DNA of 64,000 nucleotides from Clostridium cellulovorans 743B. GTDB taxonomy: Bacteria > Bacillota > Clostridia > Clostridiales > Clostridiaceae. The stretch is taken from contig NC_014393.1 of assembly GCF_000145275.1 (NCBI RefSeq), positions 5,022,001-5,086,000 of the forward strand, in the 5' to 3' direction. Under the pieces are notes generated by a model. That model saw only the letters and a list, made by a program, of their open reading frames with translations. It was not told the DNA's origin and did not search any database. Numbering within the stretch: the first letter of the stretch is position 1; each line of letters begins with the position of its first letter. Made by a program: the position numbers and the translations under genes. Of this stretch, positions 35,924 to 45,088 are shown in pieces.

Positions 35924-36661
35924 CTACAAAGTTCCATACCCCTTATCCTCAACGCTTTCTATTAGTTGCCTTAAAGTAAATGGATTGTATTTTATAGCAC
36001 TTTTGTATTGATAAGGATAGAATTGCTTTAAATGCTCAAGATAATTGACCCATTGGAAAGACAAGGCTTTATATACCCTAATAATATCGCCTTTAAGATG
36101 CGCCTTATCTTCCTTAGTTAGATTTTTGTATTTTATAAATAGAATTTCATCTCTTAAATGCATTAATGCCATAAGTAAGTCTGCGAAAGTTTCATGCTCT
36201 AGAACACTCTCATTCCCTATAAGACTAGATAAAATATCCCTACTTTCAACGACCAAATTTCTAAGTTCCAGTAATTTAATCTTTTCAAAATTCACTTCAT
36301 GGTTATGTTTCTGTAGCTTATTCCTGCACCTTTTCAAATCATTAAAATCTAAATCCAAAGCAGTTAGTTTTTCATCACCAACTACTATTATATTTAGTAA
36401 CGTAAAACCAATATCACTAAAAAATAATCCTACCAACATATTTAGTTTGCTTAGCCTCTCACGCCTAGTTCGTCTTTCTACTAAGCTATCAAATACAATA
36501 GTAACAGCTAATATGTTCACTGGAATAAAACATAGGCTCATCAAAGAATAGTACATTGTATTCTCTAGTTGTCCAAAAATTAAATAATGCCCTAGAAACA
36601 TTATGGCTGAAATAAAAATTAAGATTAATGAAATCTGAATATAATTCTTCTTATTCTTCAT
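35924..36661 (-). CDS. Two-TM membrane protein of unknown function
   Basis: I do not recognise a family. The 245-residue protein has two N-terminal TM helices (ISLILIFISAIMFLGHYLIF and SLMSLCFIPVNILAVTIVF), then a long charged helical cytoplasmic domain with the pattern DSLVERRTRRERLSKLNMLVGLFFSDIG. No catalytic motif is visible. AAAGGAG precedes the ATG. It may be cotranscribed with the soluble chemoreceptor that follows, but there is no functional link in the sequence. Confidence 0.7.
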   Translation of the reverse strand: MKNKKNYIQISLILIFISAIMFLGHYLIFGQLENTMYYSLMSLCFIPVNILAVTIVFDSLVERRTRRERLSKLNMLVGLFFSDIGFTLLNIIVVGDEKLTALDLDFNDLKRCRNKLQKHNHEVNFEKIKLLELRNLVVESRDILSSLIGNESVLEHETFADLLMALMHLRDEILFIKYKNLTKEDKAHLKGDIIRVYKALSFQWVNYLEHLKQFYPYQYKSAIKYNPFTLRQLIESVEDKGYGTL

Positions 36662-36913
36662 ACTTACTCCTTTATAATAACTAATTATTTCATATAAAAA
36701 ACTATACTTATAGTTATAACAATAACTTCATTATTTTAACATAAAGTGTAATATAATATAAACTTTATTTTGCCATCAAAATTTTAAAAATAATGTTAAG
36801 TCTATATAGTACATTTATAACTCACCCTAAAATAAAATTATAGGAATATTATATTACCATAGAATAACAAACGCTCATCATTATCCATTATTTACATTTA
36901 TGTAATGTTATTG

Positions 36914-36942
36914 TTGTACATTGTATAATTAGGTTATATAAT
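36914..36942 (+). promoter_or_regulatory. Promoter of the glycosyltransferase gene
   Basis: TTGTAC (36914-36919), 17 bases, TATAAT (36937-36942). The surrounding DNA contains repeated ATGTAAT elements (near 36899 and 36941). The rest of the 370-base gap holds no open frame I can support. Confidence 0.55.
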
Positions 36943-36994
36943 GTAATCGCAATAATATTATACCAATCCTGATTTATTGTGAAAATTAATATGA

Positions 36995-37018
36995 TTTATA
37001 AGGCTAACGCCTTATAAA
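36995..37018 (+). promoter_or_regulatory. Hairpin next to the glycosyltransferase ribosome binding site
   Basis: TTTATAAGG (36995-37003), loop CTAACG, CCTTATAAA (37010-37018). The stem ends five bases before the AGGGAG site (37023-37028), so it could affect translation or mRNA stability. No T run, so not a terminator. Confidence 0.45.
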
Positions 37019-37031
37019 GGAAAGGGAGACT

Positions 37032-38156
37032 ATGGCAAAGATATTGATAATAAACCTACCAGCATACGGACATGTAAATCCAACTTTAGCACTTGCAAGA
37101 GAACTTTCTAATAGAAATCATCAAGTATCATATCTAATTACAGAAGAGTTTAGAGAAGAAATTGAAGCGACAGGGGCAACTGTCATCTCTTACAGTGAGA
37201 GAATTAAAAATCTACCTTCAGTAGAAAGCTTGGCTACCCATGTCCCAATTATTTATGAAATGGCACTAGATATTGGTGCAAGTTATGATTGTATTATTTA
37301 TGAGATGGTATTTTATCTCGGAAAACAGCTAGGCGAAGTTTTAAATAAGCCTACTGTTCACCTAATTTCAACTTTTGCTTTTAATAAAAAAATTATGGAT
37401 AATGTCCTTAAAGGTCACGCTGTAAAACCAGAAATTTCTCATCAACGAAATGCCTTATTTCAACACTATCAAAAATCTTTAACTGACGTTCCAGGCTTAA
37501 ACTTAGTATATACTTCTCGAGAATTCCAAGTTTATGGTGAAGACTTCGATCCTAAGACTTACAAATTTGTTGGTCCATCAATTAGTAAAAGAATAATTAA
37601 AACTGATATTCCTTTTGATAGCTTAAAGGAAACAGTAATTTATATCTCCTTGGGAACAATAAGTAGTATTTCAAATGACTTTTTTAAAACTTGTGTAAAA
37701 GCATTTAGTGGCATGGATGCATCAGTAATCATAGCTGTGGGTAAAAAAGTGGATATAAATTCTTTGTGCTCTATCCCTAGCAACTTTCTAGTATATCAAT
37801 CTGTTCCTCAGCTAGAAGTTCTTAAATATACAGATGTCTTTATTACTCATGGTGGGATGAATAGTGTACATGAGTCTATATATTATGGAGTGCCAGTTGT
37901 CGCTATACCACAACGTGCTGACCAGCCTTTTGTTGCTAAGCGATTAGCTGACTTAAGTTTAGGAAAGGTTATACAGAATGATGAACTTTCAGTAGAAAAT
38001 TTAAAAAGCTCTGTAAATGAAGTTCTCACTAATCCAGTCTACAAATTAAATATGGATAAAATGAGAGAATTAATGATAAATGCTGGAGGTTACAAATCAT
38101 CTGTAGATGAGATAGAAAAATACATAGCCGCTCATCTTGAAAAAGCAGCTATTTAA
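37032..38156 (+). CDS. MGT-family (YjiC-like) glycosyltransferase, GT1
   Basis: A 374-residue UDP-sugar glycosyltransferase of GT-B fold. The N-terminus NLPAYGHVNPTLALAREL (residues 6-23) carries the acceptor-site His, and the C-terminal donor motif is THGGMNSVHESIYYGVPVVAIPQRADQ (shown as THGGMNSVHESIYYGVP and IPQRADQ, about 275-302). Relatives glucosylate macrolides, flavonoids or other small hydrophobic molecules and can confer macrolide resistance. The gene stands alone with its own promoter and terminator. Acceptor unknown. Confidence 0.88.
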   Translation: MAKILIINLPAYGHVNPTLALARELSNRNHQVSYLITEEFREEIEATGATVISYSERIKNLPSVESLATHVPIIYEMALDIGASYDCIIYEMVFYLGKQLGEVLNKPTVHLISTFAFNKKIMDNVLKGHAVKPEISHQRNALFQHYQKSLTDVPGLNLVYTSREFQVYGEDFDPKTYKFVGPSISKRIIKTDIPFDSLKETVIYISLGTISSISNDFFKTCVKAFSGMDASVIIAVGKKVDINSLCSIPSNFLVYQSVPQLEVLKYTDVFITHGGMNSVHESIYYGVPVVAIPQRADQPFVAKRLADLSLGKVIQNDELSVENLKSSVNEVLTNPVYKLNMDKMRELMINAGGYKSSVDEIEKYIAAHLEKAAI

Positions 38157-38225
38157 TAACTCCCCATGCTAAGATATCTAGCAAGTTGTATGCACATAAA
38201 CTAATAAAGAAACTTATAAGATAAA

Positions 38226-38271
38226 AGGGCTATGTAAGGATAACCATGCAGTTTATTCCTTACTAGCCCTA
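38226..38271. terminator. Bidirectional intrinsic terminator
   Basis: AGGGCTA-GTAAGGA pairs with TTCCTTAC-TAGCCCT across a 15-base loop; between the convergent glycosyltransferase and ferredoxin-nitroreductase genes. Confidence 0.65.
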
Positions 38272-38388
38272 TCTATATTTCAGTGCATACTCTTCATAGT
38301 TCTATGTGCTTTTCAATATGTTGCTCATAAACTTTTGATGTAGGCTCAACGCTGAACCTCATGTATTAATTTTCTATACAAGAATATT

Positions 38389-39210
38389 TTATTTCCAAGA
38401 TACATCAGCACTCTTTCTTGGAACAGTTCTTGAATATTTAACGGCAGGATATCCTATTACCATACAAGCAACTATTTGTTTTCCTGGTTTTACTCCAAGC
38501 ATATCTACTATTTGTTTATTACCTTTTGCTGCTGCCACAAAGAAGCCACTAAAGAAAGTTCCAAGACCTACTGCATTAGTCATTAACTCCATGTTTGAAG
38601 CAGCTAAAGCACCATTAACTTCTGAATTTGCTGTAACAACTATTACAGCTGGAGCATTAAAGAATAAGCTATCATTTTCTTTTGGATTTTCCTTATAACG
38701 TCCATACATGTATGCCCACATCTCAGCATATCTCTTATATGACATATTTTCTTCTGTTAAGTTATTTAAAATATTATCTGACATAAATTTAAGCGTCTCA
38801 AAGGTTACATTTTTTAATTGTTGCAATCCGTCTCTTACTACTACATAAGATAAGTCTTGTGAGTTTGTACCAGTTTGAGTAAATCTTCCAGCCTCGATAA
38901 TCTTAGAAAGCTTTTCTACTTCTACTTCCTTATTTCTAAATTGTCTCACTGTTCTTCTGAATTTAATAAAATTTAGAAGTCTTTCTGGCTCTATTTCAAA
39001 CTCTTCTTTTTGATAATTCTTTACTTCTTCCATATTATATTCATCTGTTGAAACAGCTTCCTTAGGACAGACTGCTATACAGTGACCGCATTTAAAACAA
39101 GCTTCATTTTTTATTATAGCTTTTCCATCAACCATCTCTATATCTCTTGGAAAACAATCTTTAATACATTGTCCACAGCCAATACACTTTTCAGCATTTA
39201 CCTTCATCAT
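38389..39210 (-). CDS. Nitroreductase fused to an N-terminal 2[4Fe-4S] ferredoxin domain
   Basis: A 273-residue protein. Two cluster motifs CIGCGQCIKDC (residues about 9-19) and CFKCGHCIAVC (about 38-48) precede a nitroreductase domain with RRTVRQFRNKEV (about 88-99) and a GLGTFFSGFF stretch near 220. Such fusions pass electrons from ferredoxin to FMN. It lies divergently from a LysR regulator, which probably controls it. Likely substrates are nitroaromatics, quinones or related oxidants, but nothing specific can be read. Confidence 0.88.
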   Translation of the reverse strand: MMKVNAEKCIGCGQCIKDCFPRDIEMVDGKAIIKNEACFKCGHCIAVCPKEAVSTDEYNMEEVKNYQKEEFEIEPERLLNFIKFRRTVRQFRNKEVEVEKLSKIIEAGRFTQTGTNSQDLSYVVVRDGLQQLKNVTFETLKFMSDNILNNLTEENMSYKRYAEMWAYMYGRYKENPKENDSLFFNAPAVIVVTANSEVNGALAASNMELMTNAVGLGTFFSGFFVAAAKGNKQIVDMLGVKPGKQIVACMVIGYPAVKYSRTVPRKSADVSWK

Positions 39211-39458
39211 AGTTATTCGTCTCCCTTTTTATTATAATTGCTATTCTTTTTCAACTGAATACCTTACGCTTTCTAAAAACTAGCCTTCTTCTTATAGATA
39301 ATCATAATTAAAACTTGAAGCATTGTTCTCATAAGCCTTTGACTTATCTATAATTAAAATTTATAATTATTTTAGACTAATTTTAAGGAAATTTGCCTAC
39401 AAAATCGATTATAACATCAACTAACAATCTTAGTCCAATTAATAATATTCACACTTTG

Positions 39459-39473
39459 ATAACCTTTAGTTAT
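39459..39473. promoter_or_regulatory. LysR-type T-N11-A box
   Basis: ATAACCTTTAGTTAT: perfect ATAAC-N5-GTTAT inverted repeat, 42 bases before the lysR start and in the divergent region shared with the ferredoxin-nitroreductase gene. This is the classic LTTR recognition form. The rest of the 305-base gap holds no gene. Confidence 0.55.
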
Positions 39474-39515
39474 AGATGTTAACATAAAAATTACCACAAT
39501 CAAAGGAGTTTACCG

Positions 39516-40409
39516 ATGAACTTGCAACAGTTAGAATACTTTAAGAAAATAGCTGAAACAAAAAATTTTACTACTGCTGCTGCTTTAGCATCTGTTTCGC
39601 AACCAGCTTTAAGTAAATCTATTTCTAAGTTAGAAGAAGAACTAAATGTTCCCTTGTTTGAGCGAAATGGGCGTAATGTTAATTTAACTTCTTTTGGTCA
39701 AGCATTTCTGGCTCATGCTGATTTGGCACTAAAAGAAATTGAAAAAGGTATCAAGGAACTAGAAGATATGCTCCAAACTGATAAAGGTATTATCTCCGTA
39801 GCCTCAACTTACTGTATCGGCACTTACTTTATGCCATTCATCATCAGTGACTTTTTAAGTTTTTATCCTGATGCTAGATTTCAATTTAATCATGGATCAA
39901 CTGTTGAAATATTAAATGACTTAAAAGCGGGAAAAATTGCATTAGGATTTTATGATAACGCTGTTGATAATTTTGATAGTCTTCTTCAAAATCCTGAAAT
40001 AGAGTCTGTATTAGTGAAGAAGGAAGAGTATGTTTTAATTGTTCCTAAAAATCATGCACTTTCCACTGAAACAACAGCTTCATTAAAAGATCTCAAAAAT
40101 GAAGCCTTTATCGTACTTAAAGAAGGAAATACAGACAAAATGGTTTCTTATTCTGAGTTTATAGGATATACTCCAAAGATTTCGGTGCAACCGAACGAAG
40201 CAAGCATGTTAAGTGGTCTAGTTGCAGCAGGAGCTGGAATCACAATCGTACCTAATACGCCGCTTATAAATACAAATACTGTATCTATCGTTAAAATAAA
40301 AGAAGACCTTGGATACAAGAGCATCTACATGGGATGCCTTAAAAATGCCTACATATCTCCAGCTGCAATAAAGTTCAAAGAGCATATAATATCCTCCATA
40401 AAAAATTAG
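39516..40409 (+). CDS. LysR-family transcriptional regulator
   Basis: A 297-residue regulator. The N-terminal winged helix has MNLQQLEYFKKIAETKNFTT, ASVSQPALSKSISKLEEEL and PLFERNGRNVNLT; the C-terminal periplasmic-binding-like effector domain begins near residue 90 and contains GAGITIVPNTPL. AAAGGAG precedes the ATG. It faces away from the ferredoxin-nitroreductase gene with a T-N11-A box between them. Most likely activates that gene and represses itself; the effector is unknown. Confidence 0.92.
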   Translation: MNLQQLEYFKKIAETKNFTTAAALASVSQPALSKSISKLEEELNVPLFERNGRNVNLTSFGQAFLAHADLALKEIEKGIKELEDMLQTDKGIISVASTYCIGTYFMPFIISDFLSFYPDARFQFNHGSTVEILNDLKAGKIALGFYDNAVDNFDSLLQNPEIESVLVKKEEYVLIVPKNHALSTETTASLKDLKNEAFIVLKEGNTDKMVSYSEFIGYTPKISVQPNEASMLSGLVAAGAGITIVPNTPLINTNTVSIVKIKEDLGYKSIYMGCLKNAYISPAAIKFKEHIISSIKN

Positions 40410-40445
40410 TAGTCTATTTTTTCAACCAAAAACCTTTGAAATGCA

Positions 40446-40493
40446 AAAACTATTTCAGAATTAAGATTTTCCCATTCTGAAATAGTTTTTTTA
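40446..40493. terminator. Bidirectional intrinsic terminator
   Basis: A 16-bp stem (AACTATTTCAGAAT with ATTCTGAAATAGTT) then TTTTTTT on the plus strand; between the convergent lysR and alcohol dehydrogenase genes. Confidence 0.85.
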
Positions 40494-40494
40494 T

Positions 40495-41682
40495 CTATAA
40501 TAACTTATTTAAAAATTCAATAGCATCTAACTTAGTCATATATCTTGGAACAGGATATGATCTATGTGACTCTTTAAAAGCTGTAGTAATAATTTTATCA
40601 TAATCTGCTTTTTTTAAACCTTCACATCTGGTTGGTAAGTTCACGTCATCTCTTAGCTGATATATTCTTTTAATAAATTTATCTGCCAATATTGAAGGTT
40701 CTTCCTGCTTAGTCCCTAGACCACAAAGTACTGCAAGGGTTGCTAATTCATACTCCGAAACTTTCCTGTTAAAGTCTAAAAGATTAGGTAAAATCATTGC
40801 TAAAGTTGCTCCATGTGAATGGTCATATAATTCTGTAAACCTATGTCCAAATCCATGAGCATATCCAAGAGAACATTTATTAAATGATGCTCCAGCTTTA
40901 TATGATGCTATTGCTAATGCTTCTCTTCCTTCTAAATCATCACCATTATCGTAAACCTTCTTTAAGTTGTCATTTATTAATACAATGGCTTCCTCTGCTA
41001 ACTTTTTAGCTTCTTCATTCTTATGAGTTGAAATATAAGCCTCAATAGCATGATCTAACGCGTCAAAAGTAGTTTCTGCAGTTACATGCTTTGGTAAAGA
41101 AACCATTGTTTCTGGATCTAAAACAGCCAACTCAGGTACTATCTTCTGTGAAACCATCATATGTTTAACATGAGTATTTTCGTCACTAATTACTGCTGCA
41201 GCAGTTACCTCTGAGCCCGTTCCTGCAGTAGTTGGTATTGCAATAATTGGTAGAGGTTTTCTTCCTACTTTCATCATTCCTGCTAGTTTTCTAATTGGCT
41301 TATCATTAGTAAGTGCAGCTGCAGTTAACTTTGAACAATCTAAAGGTGATCCACCACCTATAACAATAACCATATCTACATTATTCTTTTTACCTAAATC
41401 AACAGCTTCTTGTGATGACTTAAATGTTGGATTTGGAGTTACTCCATCATAAATTACATACTTTATTCCTTCTTTATCTAAAGATTCTATTAGCTTATCT
41501 ATAACTCCATATTTAATAATACTTTTACTTGCGATAATTAAAGCGTTATTATATCCCTTGCTTTTACACCATTCACCAACTTTTCCTCTGGCACCAGTCC
41601 CCGTAATTGTTTCAGGTAAAGGCATATTTATTAATTCTGCTAGATTTAAAAATAAAGAGGTTCTAATCTTAGAAAAGTTCAT
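40495..41682 (-). CDS. Iron-containing (group III) alcohol dehydrogenase
   Basis: A 395-residue NAD(P)-dependent dehydrogenase. The cofactor motif GGGSPLDCSK lies at about residues 109-118, and metal-binding residues in TFDALDHAIEAYIS, GYAHGFGHRFTELYDHSHGA (Asp and three His). A 1,3-propanediol/butanol-type dehydrogenase is possible, but the substrate is not determined. The N-terminal LPETITGTGARGKVGEW is typical of one clostridial subgroup. GGAG precedes the ATG. Its role could be reduction of aldehydes; the luxC-type reductase elsewhere in the window produces aldehydes, but no operon link exists. Confidence 0.9.
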   Translation of the reverse strand: MNFSKIRTSLFLNLAELINMPLPETITGTGARGKVGEWCKSKGYNNALIIASKSIIKYGVIDKLIESLDKEGIKYVIYDGVTPNPTFKSSQEAVDLGKKNNVDMVIVIGGGSPLDCSKLTAAALTNDKPIRKLAGMMKVGRKPLPIIAIPTTAGTGSEVTAAAVISDENTHVKHMMVSQKIVPELAVLDPETMVSLPKHVTAETTFDALDHAIEAYISTHKNEEAKKLAEEAIVLINDNLKKVYDNGDDLEGREALAIASYKAGASFNKCSLGYAHGFGHRFTELYDHSHGATLAMILPNLLDFNRKVSEYELATLAVLCGLGTKQEEPSILADKFIKRIYQLRDDVNLPTRCEGLKKADYDKIITTAFKESHRSYPVPRYMTKLDAIEFLNKLL

Positions 41683-41871
41683 ATCAAATTCTCCAATCTC
41701 TAATATATTTCCCTACTTGTTTTATTAATAATTATACTATTCCCCTCTATTAATTCAACTGTTTTATGCAAGTGTTAACTATTTGAATATATCTTGTAAA
41801 TTATCAAATATTTAACACTAAACCTTATCTCTTTAGACCAAGTCTCTTTATTTGTAAATCTATTATAATCC

Positions 41872-42948
41872 TTAATCTAAATTTATAACTTTATCGATAA
41901 ATACCTCCTCCCCCATATCTTCATAAACGGTTTCAACTTCTCCTTGAGAATTCTCAGTAGTTCCTGTTACTTGAAGCTTATCTCTATATACTATAATTCT
42001 CAAACTCTTACAATCCTTCGACACCCCATTGAAATAAGTTCTCTGCTTATTATCATCATATAACCTACCACTCTCACATTTTAGTTCTATATTTTTATCA
42101 TCAAATACCCGCACCCCATAATGAGCATGTTCGGGATTTGTACTATTTATAACTATACTAACTGGCGTAATCATAATTGAATCAACTGAAAGCCCATTCG
42201 CGGTCTTATAATTAACAGCTATATCTTTACTTATAGTCTTATCCACCTTTACTGGCACCTTAAAAGCCCAATTTCCTTTAAACTTCTGATCTTTATCCCC
42301 CTCTTTTAGAGCTTTTGTCCTTATAGAATTGAATTCAACTTCAAAATTAAAGGCTTCCGGTATGTCTGTTTCTAAAGAATTAAGATAGTATCTTTCCATA
42401 CCAACAAAAGTATGTTCATCTAAAAATTCACCTTCTAACCCAGCAACGCCACTATCATCTAGTTCCTTATTAGAAAAACTTACTTTTTTATACTTTTCTC
42501 CAGTTAGAAGCTGATTCCTATCTAAAGGTTTATCGCCCCATGATGTGTACTTAAAAGGTTCCTCACTCTCTACTTTATATGTAATGTACAACCCTTGACC
42601 ATCACACAATATATCTGATAAAGTAATGTCAATCCCATTATCAGATACTTCTTCATTTACAGAGGTAGCATATTGAGCATACTCACCAGGCAAATAAATA
42701 TTCTTTTCTATCATTTTAAACACACTTCCAATTATAGGAACTTTCGCTGCTAGTGCTGGATTAATAGCGCTAGAAATAAACACCAATACTAAACAAGCTG
42801 CAATAGTTCCAACTGTCATTTTTACTTTCTTAAGCTTTTTAAATTTCAACTCTATAAAGGCTCTTTCTATCCCCTGATCTATAGCCTTATCAATAGCCTT
42901 ATCTATATTTTCTGTAATCTCTATATTAGATATCTTACAATCATTCAT
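41872..42948 (-). CDS. DUF4179-type anti-sigma factor
   Basis: A 358-residue single-pass membrane protein. A cytoplasmic N-terminus of about 40 residues (with the repeated IDKAIDKAIDQGIERAF) is followed by one TM helix at about 44-66 (VGTIAACLVLVFISSAINPALA) and an extracellular domain of the DUF4179/DUF5643 kind. It overlaps the ECF sigma gene by eight bases. The standard role is to hold the sigma factor at the membrane until an envelope signal releases it. What the outer domain detects is unknown. Confidence 0.85.
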   Translation of the reverse strand: MNDCKISNIEITENIDKAIDKAIDQGIERAFIELKFKKLKKVKMTVGTIAACLVLVFISSAINPALAAKVPIIGSVFKMIEKNIYLPGEYAQYATSVNEEVSDNGIDITLSDILCDGQGLYITYKVESEEPFKYTSWGDKPLDRNQLLTGEKYKKVSFSNKELDDSGVAGLEGEFLDEHTFVGMERYYLNSLETDIPEAFNFEVEFNSIRTKALKEGDKDQKFKGNWAFKVPVKVDKTISKDIAVNYKTANGLSVDSIMITPVSIVINSTNPEHAHYGVRVFDDKNIELKCESGRLYDDNKQRTYFNGVSKDCKSLRIIVYRDKLQVTGTTENSQGEVETVYEDMGEEVFIDKVINLD

Positions 42949-43513
42949 TTAAGTAATCCTCCTTTAAAATCTTACTAAGCCTATCCTTTGCTCTTTTTAA
43001 GTAGGTTTTTACTGTGTTTTCTGGTATACCCATCACTTCTGCAATATTTTCTATGGTCATACTATTGAAATACTTTAATATAATTACCGTCTTATAATTA
43101 TCTCTAAGTAAATCTATAGCATTATATAAATCTAACTTTTCATCTATTGATATACCATTATCTCTCTCTGTAATTTTCATTTTATCGTCTAATAGATAAA
43201 CACAATTATTCTTATTTATAAAGTCTAAAGAACAATTTATTATTATTCTAGTAATCCATGTTTTAAAATATATAGATTTCTTAAGTTTTCCTATGTTAAC
43301 CATTGCTCTATATGTACATTCCTGAAGGATTTCTAAAGCATCATTTTCATTCTTAACATAGCTATACGCAGTTTTGTAAAGATAAATTTTATATATTTTC
43401 ATAAGCTCGCTAAAAGCTTTCTTGTCGCCAGCTATAGATTTTTTTATAAGATATCTCTCATTATCAGTTTCAAATTTAAATATTTTTGATTTCACAGCAA
43501 TCACACTTTCCAT
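42941..43513 (-). CDS. ECF-type RNA polymerase sigma factor
   Basis: A 190-residue sigma-70 family factor. Region 2 (about residues 35-90: IYLYKTAYSYVKNENDALEI) and region 4 (about 125-180: KTVIILKYFNSMTIENIAEV with GIPENTVKTYLKRAKDRL) are clear; regions 1 and 3 are absent, as in ECF factors. A GAGGGGG site precedes the ATG. The upstream promoter looks like an ECF promoter, so the operon is probably autoregulated together with the anti-sigma gene. Confidence 0.92.
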   Translation of the reverse strand: MESVIAVKSKIFKFETDNERYLIKKSIAGDKKAFSELMKIYKIYLYKTAYSYVKNENDALEILQECTYRAMVNIGKLKKSIYFKTWITRIIINCSLDFINKNNCVYLLDDKMKITERDNGISIDEKLDLYNAIDLLRDNYKTVIILKYFNSMTIENIAEVMGIPENTVKTYLKRAKDRLSKILKEDYLNE

Positions 43514-43562
43514 TTTTCCCCCTCATAAGCTTTAAATCATAAAAAACATCGATGTTATATAT

Positions 43563-43593
43563 ATTAGACTTAAAATTCTATGATAAAGTTTCA
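43563..43593 (-). promoter_or_regulatory. ECF-type promoter of the sigma/anti-sigma operon
   Basis: On the minus strand: TGAAAC (43588-43593), 18 bases, GTCTAAT (43563-43569). The TGAAAC and GTCTAA elements match ECF-type promoters rather than sigma-A ones. It lies 50-80 bases before the sigma start. Confidence 0.65.
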
Positions 43594-43803
43594 AAATTTT
43601 ATCCACATATGAAATTTTATATTAATAGTTGCTATAAATATAGAAGTAACTGTAATTTTAATAATCCCATATAACTTAAGCTACATATACATCTTAGAAA
43701 GGCTTAACTTCTACCGTTCACATAAACAATAGTCTTAACCGTGTATGAATAAACTTTATTAATAATTTAAAATTACAAAATCTATTCCCTACCTAAAAGA
43801 CAA

Positions 43804-43844
43804 AAGGCTAAGGCATTGCAAAATTATTTGCATTCCTTAACCTT
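43804..43844 (-). terminator. Intrinsic terminator after the EFR1-type gene
   Basis: AAGG-TAAGG-TGCAAA pairs with TTTGCA-CCTTA-CCTT (one or two bulges); TTTTGTCTTTT follows on the minus strand. Confidence 0.6.
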
Positions 43845-43863
43845 GTAATTAAAATAACAAAGA

Positions 43864-44628
43864 TTATTTTATTAGTTCTTCCCTTTTTATATAAGGATTT
43901 AAATATCGATTCTTCTTAATAGTCTTTGTCCCTATGTTAATGGCATTTTGTGGACATATATTTATACACGCCATGCAATCTACACATTTACCCTTCCATA
44001 CTGGTTTTTTATCTTCCATTTCAATATTTTCTATAGGACAAACTTTTTTACACATATTACATCCTACACAACTGTCATTAACATTAAAGTTCTTGTCCCT
44101 ATTTTTAAAGTATTTTTTTACTAAGTTAACTTCTAACATTCCAAATGATTTCTTTGCCTTAAATTCCTTAATATGTTTCTTCTTAATTGATTGTACAAAA
44201 TCTTGTAATATATTTTTGTTCGCCTCTATAGAACTTTTAGCTCTTTCTCCTGAGGGATTTCTTCCCATCCTCAAATAATTAGATATATATTTTACCGTAC
44301 AATAATTGCTTATTTTATTTTTACCTTCTAAAAGCTTATTAAGCTGATAAAAACTAACATCTGCATTCCCACCACCTGTTACTCCAATAGCAAAAACATA
44401 AGCATCTTTTCTTATCTTTAGTTTAGAAACAAATTCCTCTGCGACTATTGCCATTCCTGCATAATGAACAGGATATACAAATCCAATGACATCATCATTA
44501 ACCTCAAATTCTTCATCCTTTGAAAATTTGCCACTCATTGAAATGATTTCACAGTTATCAAAATTCTCCTTTAAAAACTTTGAAACATATAAAGAATTCC
44601 CTGTTGAACTAAAATAAAATATCTTCAT
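43864..44628 (-). CDS. EFR1-family flavodoxin/ferredoxin fusion
   Basis: A 254-residue protein. An N-terminal flavodoxin-like fold (MKIFYFSSTGNSLYVSKFL, FVYPVHYAGM) is joined to a C-terminal 2[4Fe-4S] ferredoxin domain with CVGCNMCKKVCPIENI (about 188-203) and CVDCMACINICPQNAI (about 217-232). This EFR1 (electron transfer flavin-ferredoxin) arrangement is common in anaerobes, role poorly known. Followed by a terminator; monocistronic. Confidence 0.9.
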   Translation of the reverse strand: MKIFYFSSTGNSLYVSKFLKENFDNCEIISMSGKFSKDEEFEVNDDVIGFVYPVHYAGMAIVAEEFVSKLKIRKDAYVFAIGVTGGGNADVSFYQLNKLLEGKNKISNYCTVKYISNYLRMGRNPSGERAKSSIEANKNILQDFVQSIKKKHIKEFKAKKSFGMLEVNLVKKYFKNRDKNFNVNDSCVGCNMCKKVCPIENIEMEDKKPVWKGKCVDCMACINICPQNAINIGTKTIKKNRYLNPYIKREELIK

Positions 44629-45001
44629 AAAAAAACTCCACCCCTTTTTTTGATATTATTCTTAAATATTTTAAAATCCCTATATATGAACTATGCTAGA
44701 AAATATCCACCTTTAGTAATTAATTATTTTAATCTTAAATAATTGATGACTAATTATAGCGATTATAGCATCCAATAATTAACTTCGTCCAATTACTATT
44801 TTTCACTACTCCATAAGTAATAGTTATAGGAACAAAAATTTAATTTCCATTCTCTTAATATACAGGTTTTGATAGATAGTCATAATATATTATATTAATC
44901 TCTCAATATATTCTATAAATTTTGATGACACTTCAATAATCGAACTTATGCTTTTATATATTCTCTATGTAGTTTCAATGGTAAAACATAGATATCAATA
45001 A
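44629..45001. other. Intergenic region with no supported gene
   Basis: AT-rich DNA between the EFR1-type gene and the terminator of the 39-residue gene. No ribosome binding site before a usable start codon and no strong hairpin noticed. Confidence 0.4.
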
Positions 45002-45032
45002 AATTAGTACTGCAGAAGCTACAGTACTAATT
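45002..45032 (-). terminator. Intrinsic terminator after the 39-residue gene
   Basis: An 11-bp perfect stem AATTAGTACTG/CAGTACTAATT (45002-45012 with 45022-45032) with TTTTATT after it on the minus strand, 57 bases past the stop codon. Confidence 0.7.
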
Positions 45033-45088
45033 CTATTAGTTTAATATTTTATTTATAACTCTTCATATAATCTTGTGTCTTATAAAAA

